A stretch of 64,000 nucleotides of DNA from Glandiceps talaboti (Eukaryota > Hemichordata > Enteropneusta > Spengelidae), in NCBI RefSeq assembly GCF_964340395.1, contig NC_135565.1, positions 22,346,209 to 22,410,208 of the forward strand, in the 5' to 3' direction. Numbering within the stretch: position 1 is the stretch's first letter; the number at the start of each line of letters is the position of its first letter. The translations under genes and the position numbers were made by a program. The notes beneath the pieces are model-generated. The model saw only the letters and a program-made list of their open reading frames with translations, did not search any database and had not been told where the DNA came from. This document shows, piece after piece, positions 1 to 50,225 of this stretch.

Positions 1-206
1 CTACATACAACTACATGCTGATTTGGAATTGATGGTGCTGTCTGAAACAATTATCAATTTTGGATAGTTGAGTTAGAACAAGGTGGCTGTGGGGGTCTTG
101 GGCGCCGGCCTATAAAATAGTTTAATGTTTTATCCTATTTCACTGAACTATTGATCTCAACCCTTAGTCTAGATCTGTGACAATTGTCGGGTAGTAGATC
201 TAAGTC

Positions 207-556
207 TTAAAGTGGACATATGGATGGGGACTGGATATTTATTTTGTGTTTTTAATTTATAAAACAATTTTATCATGGCTTTCTACTCGAAAAATCAACG
301 CAAAACCACTCGGACAAGGTCTGTGTTTGTAACTCATTACATTGCAAAAAGCTACAAAATGTGTAAAAAGTTTGTTATTTTACGTACAATAATAACAGAT
401 TTTACACGTAATCTTTTGCAATGTACTGGGTTACAAGCACAGACTTTGTCCGTGCGGTTTCGCGTTGGTTTTTCAAGTTGAAAGTTATGATAAAATTGTT
501 TTGTAAATTAAAAATCCCGACTAAATATCCAACCCACATTCATATGTCCACTTTAA
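207..556. mobile_element. MITE family B, copy 1 (foldback element, ~350 bp)
   Basis: The two halves are imperfect reverse complements. The left end reads TTAAAGTGGACATATGGAT and the right end reads the complement of the same motif, ending CATATGTCCACTTTAA. Internal paired motifs are TTTATAAAACAATTTTATCATGG, written here as the left arm at 257-276, and its complement near 486-512. The same element recurs at 3851-4203, 45031-45354, 51319-51577, 57113-57588 and 60205-60300. It has no coding capacity; the two short ORFs inside it are by-products of the repeat. Confidence 0.8.
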
Positions 557-970
557 TTCCCACCAACTTAGGGTGCATTAACAATTCCCATCAACTTAGG
601 GTGAGTAGACACATTAACAATGTGTAAAATACCACTGTGTTCGTTCATGAAAATAACATTTTAATTATGTATAATTAAGGCAAAATTAACATAAAACATT
701 ATTTTTTGTTACTTTTTGCTTAAAATAGACCTAAATCCCGAATTATGATATTTTATATGGTAACATTATCAAGCACTCCTGTCGATGTCGGCGTTTGTCC
801 TGTATGTAAGTGTTGTGATAAATTGGATCGTTAACGGTTATTGTTGTATCTTGGACTCGAAAATATACTAAAAAGGGGATTATATGGAAAATAGAACTAT
901 TATTACATATCACGTGTTCGACATATTTTTTTTGATTGTCCCGTTGTCCTTCAAATTCTGATGAAATCGA
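557..970. other. Intergenic, no gene seen
   Basis: AT-rich sequence between a MITE copy and the end of the sulfotransferase. A short duplication (CCACTTTAATTCCCACCAACTTAGGGTG-like phrases at 550-605) is visible. I see no coding exon. Confidence 0.5.
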
Positions 971-1141
971 TTATTGAAAGTTTAAATCTAATCCATGCTC
1001 TTTCAGTTTTGACGTTATTTGCTCATCGAATTCTTCATTCTGGGCCACAGTGAAATGGCGTTTCCAATTTCCTACTTCACCTTTACGGTAGTAGCTGCCA
1101 TCACCTGTCCATACTGATTTATCAGCCATGCCAGCCATGAA
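971..1141 (-). CDS. Sulfotransferase C-terminal segment (separated from the rest of the gene)
   Basis: On the minus strand these 171 bases encode 56 residues and a TAA stop. They contain [18 protein letters not shown], which matches the C-terminal PAPS-binding signature of cytosolic sulfotransferases (RKGxxGDWKxxFTVAQNE). The opening residues [10 protein letters not shown] fit the FMxxxxS stretch that precedes it in SULT1 enzymes. The segment lies 139 bases downstream of where the main reading frame reaches GAG at 1283-1281. If the unit 1142-1280 is left out, the two parts join exactly in frame, giving about 304 residues, the usual SULT length. The coding quality is good (no internal stop), so any break is recent or is removed by splicing. 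Confidence 0.8.
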   Translation of the reverse strand, partial: FMAGMADKSVWTGDGSYYRKGEVGNWKRHFTVAQNEEFDEQITSKLKEHGLDLNFQ

Positions 1142-1280
1142 CTCGTAAAATTACTAAAACTAAAATACACACATCCTCGTTTGTTAGTACCAGCAGAAAT
1201 TTTAGTCAGAAATAGTCAAAATATATAGGGGTCATTTAAATCTAAAGATAGTTTTTATTGGTTGCCTTTCATGATATTTT
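1142..1280. mobile_element. 139-bp repeat unit interrupting the sulfotransferase
   Basis: This unit is about 90-95% identical to 3670-3806. Both begin CTCGTAAAATTACTAAAA and share ATAGGGGTCATTTAAATCT. In the gene it is flanked by a direct repeat CTCGTA (1142-1147 and 1281-1286). Its length is not a multiple of three, and it brings an in-frame TGA at 1271-1269 on the minus strand. Neither boundary offers a GT-AG pair in any register of the six-base ambiguity, so it does not look like a normal intron. It could be a small inserted element with a target duplication, or a non-canonical intron. Confidence 0.65.
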
Positions 1281-2024
1281 CTCGTATCCCTCCTTCTTCA
1301 TTCGATCAAACGTGCATCGCTCAATTACATCAATCAACTGTTTTTCTGTTTGACGTCTGCCAAGGAACTCTGACATTTTCATCAATACAGACTTAAGATC
1401 TTTCTTCATGTCTTCGAAGTCGACGTGTAAGACGTTATCATCTAAACCATACCGTTTCCATGACGACACGTGCTCTAACCAAGGACCAAATGCGATTCTG
1501 CCTTCAGTGAATTCACGTACCCAATCAGCCCATGGCAACGACATATTGACAATACCGATGCATTTGACACAGTGATAGTACGACACACAGACATCTTTAG
1601 GATTTCTGGTGATATAAATGATTTTGCATCTTATTTTTCCCGTTCTCCATCTCGAATGGAAAAGCTTTGGTGTCACATGCGTGAATATTATTCTTGGGGA
1701 TTTCATTTCCTGCAACGATCGCGTCATGGTTCTTTGTTGTTCTGCGTAGACACCATCCGATTCCACAGGTTTCTCGTACAACAAGCACGGTCTAGGTGTC
1801 TTACCAGTGCTGGGCAGACTCCTGCTTGCATCGGGCAATAGAAGGGAGAGAGCGTTGACCAGCCAGTTTGTCCCTGACTTTGGGAACGCAACTACGACAA
1901 TGTCATCATCACGTATATCCCAGTCGTCAATGCGATGTTCTTTGAGGGCTTCTTCGTCGTGTATGTCTTTCAGAAAGTAACATCCTTCGTAAAACAACCC
2001 CGACCATTTTCTCTGGGAGGACAT
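1269..2024 (-). CDS. Cytosolic sulfotransferase (SULT family), main open frame
   Basis: The 251-residue frame starts at ATG 2024-2022. It would transfer sulfate from PAPS to a small hydroxyl or amine acceptor in the cytosol. Seen in the sequence: the 5'-phosphosulfate loop FPKSGTNW at residues 47-54; THVTP with the expected catalytic His at 116; the 3'-phosphate site RNPKDVCVSYYH at 140-151; and FDRMKKE near 241. These are the hallmarks of SULT1/SULT2-type enzymes. The frame lacks the essential C-terminal RKGxxGxWK element, which is present just downstream at 971-1141 beyond a 139-bp repeated unit. As read, the product would be truncated and probably inactive. No intron is seen across the 750 coding bases, unlike vertebrate SULTs, so a retrocopy is possible. 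The acceptor substrate cannot be predicted. Confidence 0.85.
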   Translation of the reverse strand: MSSQRKWSGLFYEGCYFLKDIHDEEALKEHRIDDWDIRDDDIVVVAFPKSGTNWLVNALSLLLPDASRSLPSTGKTPRPCLLYEKPVESDGVYAEQQRTMTRSLQEMKSPRIIFTHVTPKLFHSRWRTGKIRCKIIYITRNPKDVCVSYYHCVKCIGIVNMSLPWADWVREFTEGRIAFGPWLEHVSSWKRYGLDDNVLHVDFEDMKKDLKSVLMKMSEFLGRRQTEKQLIDVIERCTFDRMKKEGYEKIS

Positions 2025-2780
2025 GTTGCTTTACCTTAGACCCTTTGCTCCTGACAATATCATCAAAAACAACTGAATCACCTCTGAACGTATGCTATAA
2101 ATGGACTTACCTGTCAATGTGCTGAATATTAATAGTTGTCTATTGCAATGAATATTAATGACGTAGGTGTTGTAGACACTATCAACCAATCACAAATGGA
2201 AACATTCAGCCTTCAGTAATTACATGGGGGAGCCGGGGTGGGATGGGTTGGGTGGGGATGGGGGATGGGGGTCAGGTTCGGGCTGTTGCGTAAAATTCTG
2301 TCGTGCTAGAAATTCTCTAAAACATGACCCTCCCGCTATTAAAGTAGTTGTAAATGTGGGTTAAAATGATGGCAGAAATGTAAAAGGACATGAGTCCAAG
2401 AATCATTGGTCAGGATTTTATCCACCGCTGCCACCGATGTTGAACGTTTTATTAAAGTATTGGTTATTTCCTACTACTACCGCCATGTGGATGTGTGTCA
2501 CGTGAAGGCACGGCATTAATAAATACATGTGTTTGGATTCCATTGGCCGAGCTGAAGGCCACAATTCCTAAAGATTAGAGATTGGCACACTCCCAACATT
2601 GTTGGGACCGAGCTCGAGGTCAACATCGCTATTAGATTATTCCTAGTATCTTACCCAACTGTTCCTGGTTGACACATTTTGAGACCCATTTCTCTCCCCA
2701 CACCACAACTGATAATTCATCACACGACTGTACGTGATCAGCAGCAAATTGGTTGATCTACTAAGGCTGATATCATGGTA

Positions 2781-2848
2781 CCTAACCCTATCCCTAACCC
2801 TATCCCTATCCCTAACCCTATCCCTAACCCTATCCCTAACCCTATCCC
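2781..2848. repeat. Telomere-like (CCCTAA/CCCTAT) array
   Basis: About eleven hexamers alternate between CCCTAA, the animal telomere complement, and CCCTAT. This is a short interstitial telomere-like tract of 68 bp. It produces the arginine/aspartate-rich shadow ORF on the minus strand. Confidence 0.85.
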
Positions 2849-3342
2849 GAATGGCAGCAATGGGATGACAATGGGATGCATATGACAAAACCCCCACAAA
2901 ATAATACAATGTTAGACAATACAGTTAGTCAAAGTAAAATGTGTCCCTCCCTTAATTCCATTTTCTAAAATATGGCCCTCCCCGAGAGCCCTTTCTAAAA
3001 AGTTGGCCCAATTCAATTCCCCTGGCTCTCCTCCCACTTTTAAATACCGAAGGATCGACTCCCTTATGATGGTCGATGACAGACAAGGTAGATTGATCGA
3101 CTTTTAATTGAATCTACAGGTTATCGGTTAGAGATAGTCTGTATTAAGATGCGGATTGCATTTTGTTAAATTCTTTTGACATGTTTATTACTAATTGTGT
3201 GCACATACATAACCTACAACATGCAATTCTTATAATAATAGAATACAGTGCACATGCTACAGAACGCACGCTCACGGCTGCTCAGATCGCAGTGAGTATC
3301 GATCACGATCGCACATATATTATGGCCTTGACTTCATTGAAT

Positions 3343-3476
<134 letters not shown>

Positions 3477-3669
3477 ACTGTGTTCTCCATCGAGCAAGTA
3501 TATACATATATTCACTGAGTACATAATTATGTTACATAATATTATATCGAATTCTTTTTCACCCTTAAGCTTCGGGTAGGATTACTCTAAAAGAAATAAA
3601 TTGTTGAAAATTAAATTATTTTAACTGAAATGGTTTGAATGTAGTTTATGTTACAGTATACTCTCATAT

Positions 3670-3806
3670 CTCGTAAAATTACTAAAATTAAAATACACAT
3701 CCTCGTTTGTTAGTACCGGCAGAAATTTTAGTCCGAAATAGTCAAAATATATAGGGGTCATTTAAATCTAAAGATAGCTTTTATTGTTTGCATTTCATGT
3801 TATTTC
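3670..3806. mobile_element. Second copy of the 139-bp sulfotransferase-interrupting unit
   Basis: It matches 1142-1280 almost end to end, with a CA-dinucleotide length change and a handful of substitutions, and in the same orientation. No sulfotransferase codons are recognisable on either side. It ends about 45 bp before a MITE family B copy. Confidence 0.8.
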
Positions 3807-3850
3807 TGCATCAACTTTCAATTTGACCACATGTTGCTTGATTTAGAATT

Positions 3851-4203
3851 TTAAAGTGGCAATATGGATGAGGATTTGCTATTTATTTCTAATTTTTAAT
3901 TTATAAAACAATTTCACGACATCCTACTTGAAAAATCAATGTGAAACAACATTGACCAAGTCTTTGTGTGTAACTCGATAAATTGCAAAAGACTGATAAA
4001 TGTGTAAAATGTTTGTTATTGTACGTAAAATAACAAACATTTCAATATATATTGTTGAACTTTTTGCAATGTAATGAGTTACATATATGATCTTGGTCCA
4101 TGTTGTTTCACATTGATTTTTTTCAAGTAGGAAGCCATGATAAAATTGTTATAATTAAAAATCCAAAATAAATACTCAACCCTCATCCATATGACCACTT
4201 TAA
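3851..4203. mobile_element. MITE family B, copy 2
   Basis: A complete foldback copy. The left end is TTAAAGTGGCAATATGGATG and the right end is CATCCATATGACCACTTTAA. The paired internal motifs CTACTTGAAAAATCAATGTG and its complement flank the centre near 4025. Confidence 0.85.
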
Positions 4204-4281
4204 GGTGGATTCTTGACTCGAGAGTTCAAAATATTGAGTTTCTCTGTCTGTCTCAGTGTTTGTCGAGAGAAAAACAGAGGC

Positions 4282-4513
<232 letters not shown>

Positions 4514-4879
4514 TATCTCATTGGGGTCGAGGGTGCTCAGTTTTCAAAGTTGTCTATTTACTATAGTCTGGTGTATCTCACTGGTTTTGCATTCACCATA
4601 TCCACAGACATTTGTCTGTACCATATCCTTTATTGGATGGTTGCTAGATATGTATTCGTTACATTCTACTCTGAATCGACGCAACTGCTTTCAATATAGA
4701 CTAGGATTCTCTTAGTTTCACGCGATATCTCCATTACTCAATGTTTGACACATGTCTTTATAGAGTTGTGTACTGTATAGGTAGGCTGTGCTGCCTTCAC
4801 TTGTCACTACCCATGACAGCGCCACACACAGCTATGGTTTATACCTACAATTCTTTTGTTTTTATTGACCTAGATTCAA

Positions 4880-5158
4880 TCTTGTTTACTTCCCACGCAC
4901 TTCCGAATATGGCTAGGCCTACTGATATGGGTGCTCTTCCTGGAAGTCGTTCGTTTGCCCGTTATTATGATTTAAATAAACGTCGGCGGGCTGTCGGAAG
5001 CAAAACAAACAGTAAATACAGTACTTCATGTGCTTATCGGACAGACGAATATTTACTATAGTACGTACGCGTCTTTCCGCAGTGTCCAATTTTAACCCAC
5101 GCCGGAGGCCGTAGTTGGTGGTTTGCAGCTAGCTCAAGCCGTTGAACTTGAAACCACA
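4880..5158 (+). promoter_or_regulatory. Candidate promoter and 5'UTR of the ETV6-like gene
   Basis: This segment is clearly richer in CG dinucleotides and GC than its surroundings (for example CGTCGGCGGGCTGTCGG and GTACGTACGCGTC). It directly precedes the predicted first coding exon. No TATA box or initiator can be assigned with confidence. The assignment rests on base composition and position. Confidence 0.35.
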
Positions 5159-44429
<39,271 letters not shown>

Positions 44430-44436
44430 AATAAAT

Positions 44437-45030
44437 ATTGAAAAAGACAGAGATCACTTTGGGATCAACATAAACTAACAAATATTTGTACATTTTTATT
44501 TTTGAGATTGTAGGTGTTCATTTCCTTGATATTGCCATGACAAACATATCATCCTTGCATCAAGTAGAATGATAGATGTTTATTAGTGTAAATAGTGTAG
44601 TAGATTAGTTGATTTTATTGAGTCACAGTGAAACTGAAAACTAAAAACCAGTCAAAATTAACTACAGTGGTCACTGAAGATTCAGCTTGCTGAGATAGAC
44701 ACAAACTAATATAAAGCTATGCATATTGTCATTGAATGGGGTATATACACACTAGTGAGTCATATCGGGGTTTCTGTTGTGTGGATACAATCACCTGGTA
44801 ATCAAGACAATGTAAACACTGGAAGTCCCTAAAATTTCCTCTGTACTGTCAAGATTATGAAAGTCATTAAAAAGGTCACTCTATTGTGCGTAAAATTACA
44901 TCAACATCCATTCAATAGCTTATATCAACATATCACAATAGTTTTAGTTTGTGTCCAACTTTGTAAGCATAAATGTAGATTACCACTGTTGTATGTATAT
45001 GTACACTTACAGTTAAATAATCAGTGATCA
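44437..45030. other. Probable 3'UTR and intergenic sequence
   Basis: Unique AT-rich sequence after the ETV6-like stop codon, with no further exon seen. The end of the transcript cannot be placed. Confidence 0.4.
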
Positions 45031-45354
45031 TAAAATGGCCATATATGGCTGAAGAGTGGGTATTTATTTTGGAATTTTAATTTATAAAACAATTTTTTTC
45101 ATTACTTCCTACTTGATAAATCAATGTGATACAACATATGTCAATTCCTTGTTTGTAACTCAATAATTTGCAAACGATTAATAAATGTTTGTTATTTTAT
45201 GTACAATAAACACATTTTGCACTTTTTTTTGACTTTTTGCAATGTATTATAGCACAAACACAGATTTGGTCAATGTTGGTTTACGTTGACAAATTGTTTT
45301 ATTAATTAAAAATCCAAAAATAAATACCTAGTCCTCATCAATATGGCCACTATA
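45031..45354. mobile_element. MITE family B, copy 3
   Basis: The ends are AAAATGGCCATATATGGCTG and CATCAATATGGCCACTATAA, with TTTAATTTATAAAACAATTT and its complement inside. It is more diverged than copies 1 and 2. Confidence 0.8.
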
Positions 45355-45934
45355 AGGACACAACATATAGATTAGAGAAGACATGATGCCTGGCAGACAT
45401 CTACAACTTATCCAAGAAACTGTGTTTTGTTTTGCTTTGTGTTATAGTTATTGTTGTTTACTTTATGAAGTCAAAAGTTTACTATTTAGTCTTCTGTTAA
45501 AAAAATAACATTTTTATTTTTTCTATCGATGAACAATCAACTTCAGAAACTTGTAGAAATAACGGCTGGAATATTTTAGTGAATAGAATACAAGTTACTA
45601 ACTTATGACATCTCAACAGAAATTGGCTCGCTTTTTTACAAAATTTTAGGTGATATTGGCTGATTAATTTTTTTCACATTTAGTTTGGGAAGCAAGCAAT
45701 ATTAGAGAAAATATAGAAAATATTTTATTTTAAAGTGAGATTTCTATAATCAGGAAAGAGTTATCAATAATATTGGTTTTATATTTTTTTTAGTTAAAAT
45801 TAGATTGGATAGTTATCAACTTTGTTAGCCTGTATATTATGATCTATATGTTGCCTCACTGCCTCACGAATTGGTACTGCGTTAATTGCGAACAATGGCA
45901 ACCAATTAATATGGTGTGAAAATCATACATTCAA

Positions 45935-46190
45935 TCTGATTGGTCGCAATGTGGAGTGATAATGTACATCAGCCTAATTGACTATATTCAAATGAGGTCA
46001 TTATGTAAATGAACACTCAATCTGATTGGTCGCAATGTGGAGTGATAATGTACATCAGCCTAATTGACTATATTCAAATGAGGTCATTATGTAAATGAAC
46101 ACTCAATCTGATTAGTCGCAATGTGGAGTGATAATGTACATCAGCCTAATTGACTATATTCAAATGAAGTCATTATGTAAATGTGTACTC
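45935..46190. repeat. ~85-bp tandem repeat, three copies
   Basis: The units contain CTGATTGGTCGCAATGTGGA, TGTACATCAGCCTAATTGAC and CAAATGAGGTCATTATGTAA. A related single unit lies at about 48180-48255 (ATTCAAATGAAGTCATTATG). The unit carries a CCAAT box in reverse (ATTGG). Confidence 0.9.
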
Positions 46191-46868
46191 ATTTAGATTA
46201 GCACAAGAGTGACAAATTATACATATATAATAAATATCTACTGCTACCTGCTGGTAACTTCCATTGAGGGCGTTAATTAATTATTTGCCGTAGTGAGACA
46301 GTGAAACCAAATCCTAGATCATAATGTTAACATGCTAGACCTGTGTATATATTCAGACATACCTTACCATGTATTAATTTGATAAGGTTTAAAATACCAA
46401 AGTGTACTTTTCTAATTTTCTAAATTTCTTAACAACTAAGAAATTGTAATATGTATTTTCATATGCATTTCATTAGGTATAAGGCAGTGAAGTGATGGTA
46501 TATCAGTGAAATGAGGATATGAGGCAGTGAAGTGATGGTTAAACGTTCTATCCTGTAGGATGTAGGATAGGTCAATCTTTTGGTTCTGTGTGTAACTTCA
46601 TCTCATACTTTCACATTTACACATCCTCTGCTCAAGCTTTACCCAGGCGGAATGACATGGTCAAATATGACTTTTCATATAGTGGATAGAATTCATCATG
46701 ATTATAATAGAAATGACCAATGCTTCATGGGCACTACTTATATCAAATCAAAATTTGCTTTGTCTTTCTTTGATAATGTTTATAAGTTTTAAAAGACAAT
46801 ATCAATAAAGTATGTGCATTTGTAAGAAAACAGTTATCATCAGTTTTGGTTCATTACCTGTGAGCAAG

Positions 46869-46912
46869 TACTACTCTACTCTACTCTACTCTACTCTACT
46901 CTACTCTACTCT
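46869..46912. repeat. (CTCTA)n microsatellite
   Basis: Nine CTCTA pentamers in a row. Confidence 0.9.
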
Positions 46913-47224
46913 AGACGTTGTCATTCACACATTTAGTTAACGCATTGGTGGTTATTTTTACAAGCCCCTCCTTAAGATGAATATGCATGAAAATTTAGCT
47001 ATTGTCCTCTGTTTGTGCTTGTCGCTAATACGGTTCTCTGCTTGGCAGTTATTTATATCCTGATGACATTCGCTAGACCTCGGATGTTCCATCCTCGATA
47101 GCGTTGTTCGGCTGTGTGTCGTATTTTATCGGAAGAACATCCGAGGGCTAGCTGATAGACTAAGTTACCTGTTGCACAAGACTGTACGAAAAAGGTTTCG
47201 ATGAACAGTCAATAAACCGGATAA

Positions 47225-47485
47225 AGTGGTCATCGTTCGACAGCCGTGAGAAGCTACAAACGCCCATCGGAAGATTTATTGCAAAATATTTCAAACACCC
47301 TCCAGCCTCCTAAACCTAAGGAGTTAAAGATCTCTCCAACGAGAGAACCGGCCGCTAAATATTGTCCAAAGACAGCAGAACGTACGTCTAGTACTCAGAG
47401 TAACGTGTTACACATCGTTGTTCCTGACGGAGTTGACTCAGTGTGTTTGGAACGATCCGGGAAAAAAAATGACAATTACGTTTGA
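47225..47485 (+). CDS. Candidate small exon, unknown protein
   Basis: The frame is open from just after TAA at 47222 to TGA at 47483-47485 but has no ATG. It includes RSYKRPSEDLLQNISNTLQP, PKPKELKISPTREPAAKYCP and VLHIVVPDGVDSVCLERSGK. Composition is unlike the surroundings: CG dinucleotides are frequent from about 47070 to 47470, and the residues are mixed rather than low-complexity. An AATAAA at 47543-47548, close after the stop, would suit a polyadenylation signal. I do not recognise the protein. It may be a terminal exon whose start lies upstream, a retrocopy, or a chance ORF in a CpG-rich promoter. Confidence 0.35.
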   Translation, partial: SGHRSTAVRSYKRPSEDLLQNISNTLQPPKPKELKISPTREPAAKYCPKTAERTSSTQSNVLHIVVPDGVDSVCLERSGKKNDNYV

Positions 47486-47754
47486 CTTCTAATGCTTTCT
47501 AGCAATGAATGCGTTTTCAAATTGCAGTCACGCATCCTCCTGAATAAAACTGATTGTTTGTCATGACTAGAAGTGTATTTATTGATGTTGATGAATGCAT
47601 ACCATATATCAGGTTGTTATATCCTGTCAACCAATCAGAGGCAAGACTCGTGCAGTGGATTATGATCATAATGCACTAGTGAAGAGTGGGTTATGGCTTA
47701 TAATCTACGGCAATCCTGTACCCTGATTGGTGGACGGAGTGTAGCCGTGTGATT

Positions 47755-47935
47755 GTCATATTGTTTGTTTAGTGTTTCTTTACTTGTCACATTGTTTAGC
47801 GTTTCTTTACTTGTTATTGTTTGTTTGGTATTTCTTTACTTGTCACATTGTTGTTTCTTTACTTTGTCATTTCATAATATGGACTTGTTTATTGTATCTT
47901 ACTTGTCATGTGACATTGTTTGGTGTTTCTTTCCT
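47755..47935. repeat. Degenerate TTTCTTTACTTGTCA repeat
   Basis: About five loosely spaced units of TTTCTTTACTTGTCA(CATTGTTT). The ORF over it is low-information. Confidence 0.7.
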
Positions 47936-48904
47936 CCTGTTGAAATGAAAGTGAGTAATAATTACACAATTGACAATATTGTTATCTGTTTATTATCCTT
48001 TAATTACAATGTTTATGGCACTGTGGAAATATCAAACAAATTAAAAAACAGCAAATAAAAACAGTATGTCTAAGATGCTGATCTGTGACTCTGATAACAC
48101 TGACAACTCTCACATTGTTACAGAATTCTCTAAAAGGGATACATGTATTGCAATTTGAAAATATATCCATAACCTGATTAATTGTACTGGGGAGTGATTA
48201 TACATACATTAGACTTTTAGTTATTCAAATGAAGTCATTATGTAAATGAACACATGTAACTGGGATGAACACAGTATACAACATACGAAGTGTAATAATT
48301 TACAAATGATTTACATGTAATTATGCAAATTTAAACTTTCTGGTATTTTGATAATTGATGTTGGGGGTAGCTAACTGAATCAGTTTGAATATTACGTACT
48401 GTAACAAGTTGAGAGATATGAGAGTTATCAAAGTCACAGATCACTGCCGTAGACAGACTAGAAAAAATAAAACATAAAATAGCACATTTTTATAAAATCA
48501 ATATTCTGACACTTCTATGGCCTTGAGAGTTATTAATTTCCCATGATTTAAAAAAACTATGTAGGATGACTCATTTTTCATGAGAATGGTTGGAGTATTC
48601 TTATAACAGCAAAAGTTCAAAAAATCAATTTTATAAACTACTGTAAACCATCTTACAATAAAACAAATTCTCTCACTTTACATTAATTTAGAATTTACTG
48701 AAACTGATACATGATAAAGACGAATTACTTATTTAATATTTCAGAATTGGAGTCCATTCAATTAAATAGTGATTTCAGATGCATAAGTTATCATGTTTGA
48801 AAAAGTAGAAAAGTGTACACATCAAAAATGATTTACTTTACATTGTATAATATGTATAATTTGATAAATTGACATTCTTTTACAACACTGGTGTAATATA
48901 GGTT

Positions 48905-49198
48905 TTAGTGGTTCAAGCGTCTAATCCCAGAATCTATGTATTGTGTTTCAAGCGTCTAACCCCAGAGTCTATGTATTCTAGTTCAAGCATCTAATCCCAG
49001 AGTGTATTGTTTCACGCGTCTAATCTCAGAATCTATGTATTGTGGTTCAAGCGTCTAATCCAAGAATCTATGTATTGTGGTTCAAGTGTCTAATCCAAGA
49101 ATCTATGTATTGTGGTTCAAGCGTCTAATCCCAGAATGTATTGTTTCAAGCAGCTAATCTCAGAATATATGTATTGTGGTTCAAGCATCTAATCCATG
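48905..49198. repeat. ~35-bp minisatellite
   Basis: About eight units of GTTCAAGCGTCTAATCCCAG plus AATCTATGTATTGTG. Two units are shortened (AGAGTGTATTGTTTC and AATGTATTGTTTC). Confidence 0.92.
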
Positions 49199-49828
49199 TC
49201 CATGTACTGATTAAAGACAACTTTGATAAAACCATACATATAACTGAATTTAAGCCACCTAATGATCAAGTTGGCCTGTCTAAATTAAACCTGTGTGAAG
49301 ACTATCTCCTTAGGATGAGTTTCTCTATTTATCATGGTGTAAACTTTTACAACCTGGTTTTTAATTGTAAACAAATTCCCGATAAAACCAAGACTGGCTA
49401 ATGTACTACACATATTTTCAAATGGAAAACCTAGTATTGAATTTGATTTTTTCCCAAACACAACTTTGAAAATTGTACCTGAAATTGTGAGTAGTGTGTA
49501 CATGCAGTGATAGGAGATCTCATCTTTGTTTAATATCATTTCAGAAGTAATTCATTACAAGTATTTAGTTTTAACACATCTTGTTACAGGCAAACGTGGT
49601 AGCTTGTTTGAATTCAGTTGTATCTTAGTTTACATCCTATTTCACAGGTTGTAAAAAGAGAAATTTGAAAGTCTGAAGTTAAGGCACATTTAAATGACAG
49701 TATAAAATTAACAAAGTCACACATTAAATAATTATTTATATCTGCTTCTATAAATCTTTCAATGATATAATTTTCTTTACTAATAGTGTCCAACCTACCA
49801 TAACAATTCAAATGTTTCTATTTGTTAG

Positions 49829-50225
49829 TCTAGTTCCATAACCAGTATACACACTTTTACAGTCTAGTCAAGGTCCCGAACAATTAATTGCACATAACTA
49901 TGTGCTCCCTCCCACAGGGTTCATTTAAACATGATGACGTCATCACGTCCCCATGTGATCTTAGTTTAAATAGACTGGAGGAGGAGTTAGACATTTGCAT
50001 ATCATTATTACATGCTTAATTCCGGCGATAGTCAAAACATTGTCAAAACAGCTGTATCAAATGTATTAATGAGTGATGACGACAGCCTGTCAATTTGTGA
50101 TGGAGTACTGCTGAAATGCGCTGTTCGTTCTTTGCTCACCATGACGTTCAAACACACTTGACACCTTTCGTTGGGACTTTGACTAGAAGGTAACAGTGTG
50201 TATACTGTCTGTCATGGAACTAGAC
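49829..50225. mobile_element. ~400-bp element with ~55-bp terminal inverted repeats
   Basis: The left end GTCTAGTTCCATAACCAGTA, TACACACTTTTACAGTCTAG and TCAAGGTCCC is matched in reverse complement by the right end (GGGACTTTGACTAGAAGGTA, ACAGTGTGTATACTG, CATGGAACTAGAC). The inside carries a perfect CRE-like palindrome GATGACGTCATC at about 49933-49944 and a stretch related to 42080-42120. No transposase is encoded, so it is non-autonomous. Confidence 0.8.

Noticed and set aside
1142-1280. Ordinary GT-AG intron in the sulfotransferase
   Set aside because: No GT or GC start pairs with an AG end at boundaries that restore the frame. The only GC-type donor lies after the in-frame stop.
49141-49401. 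86-codon plus-strand ORF
   Set aside because: It begins in a minisatellite and shows no family similarity, so it is probably chance.
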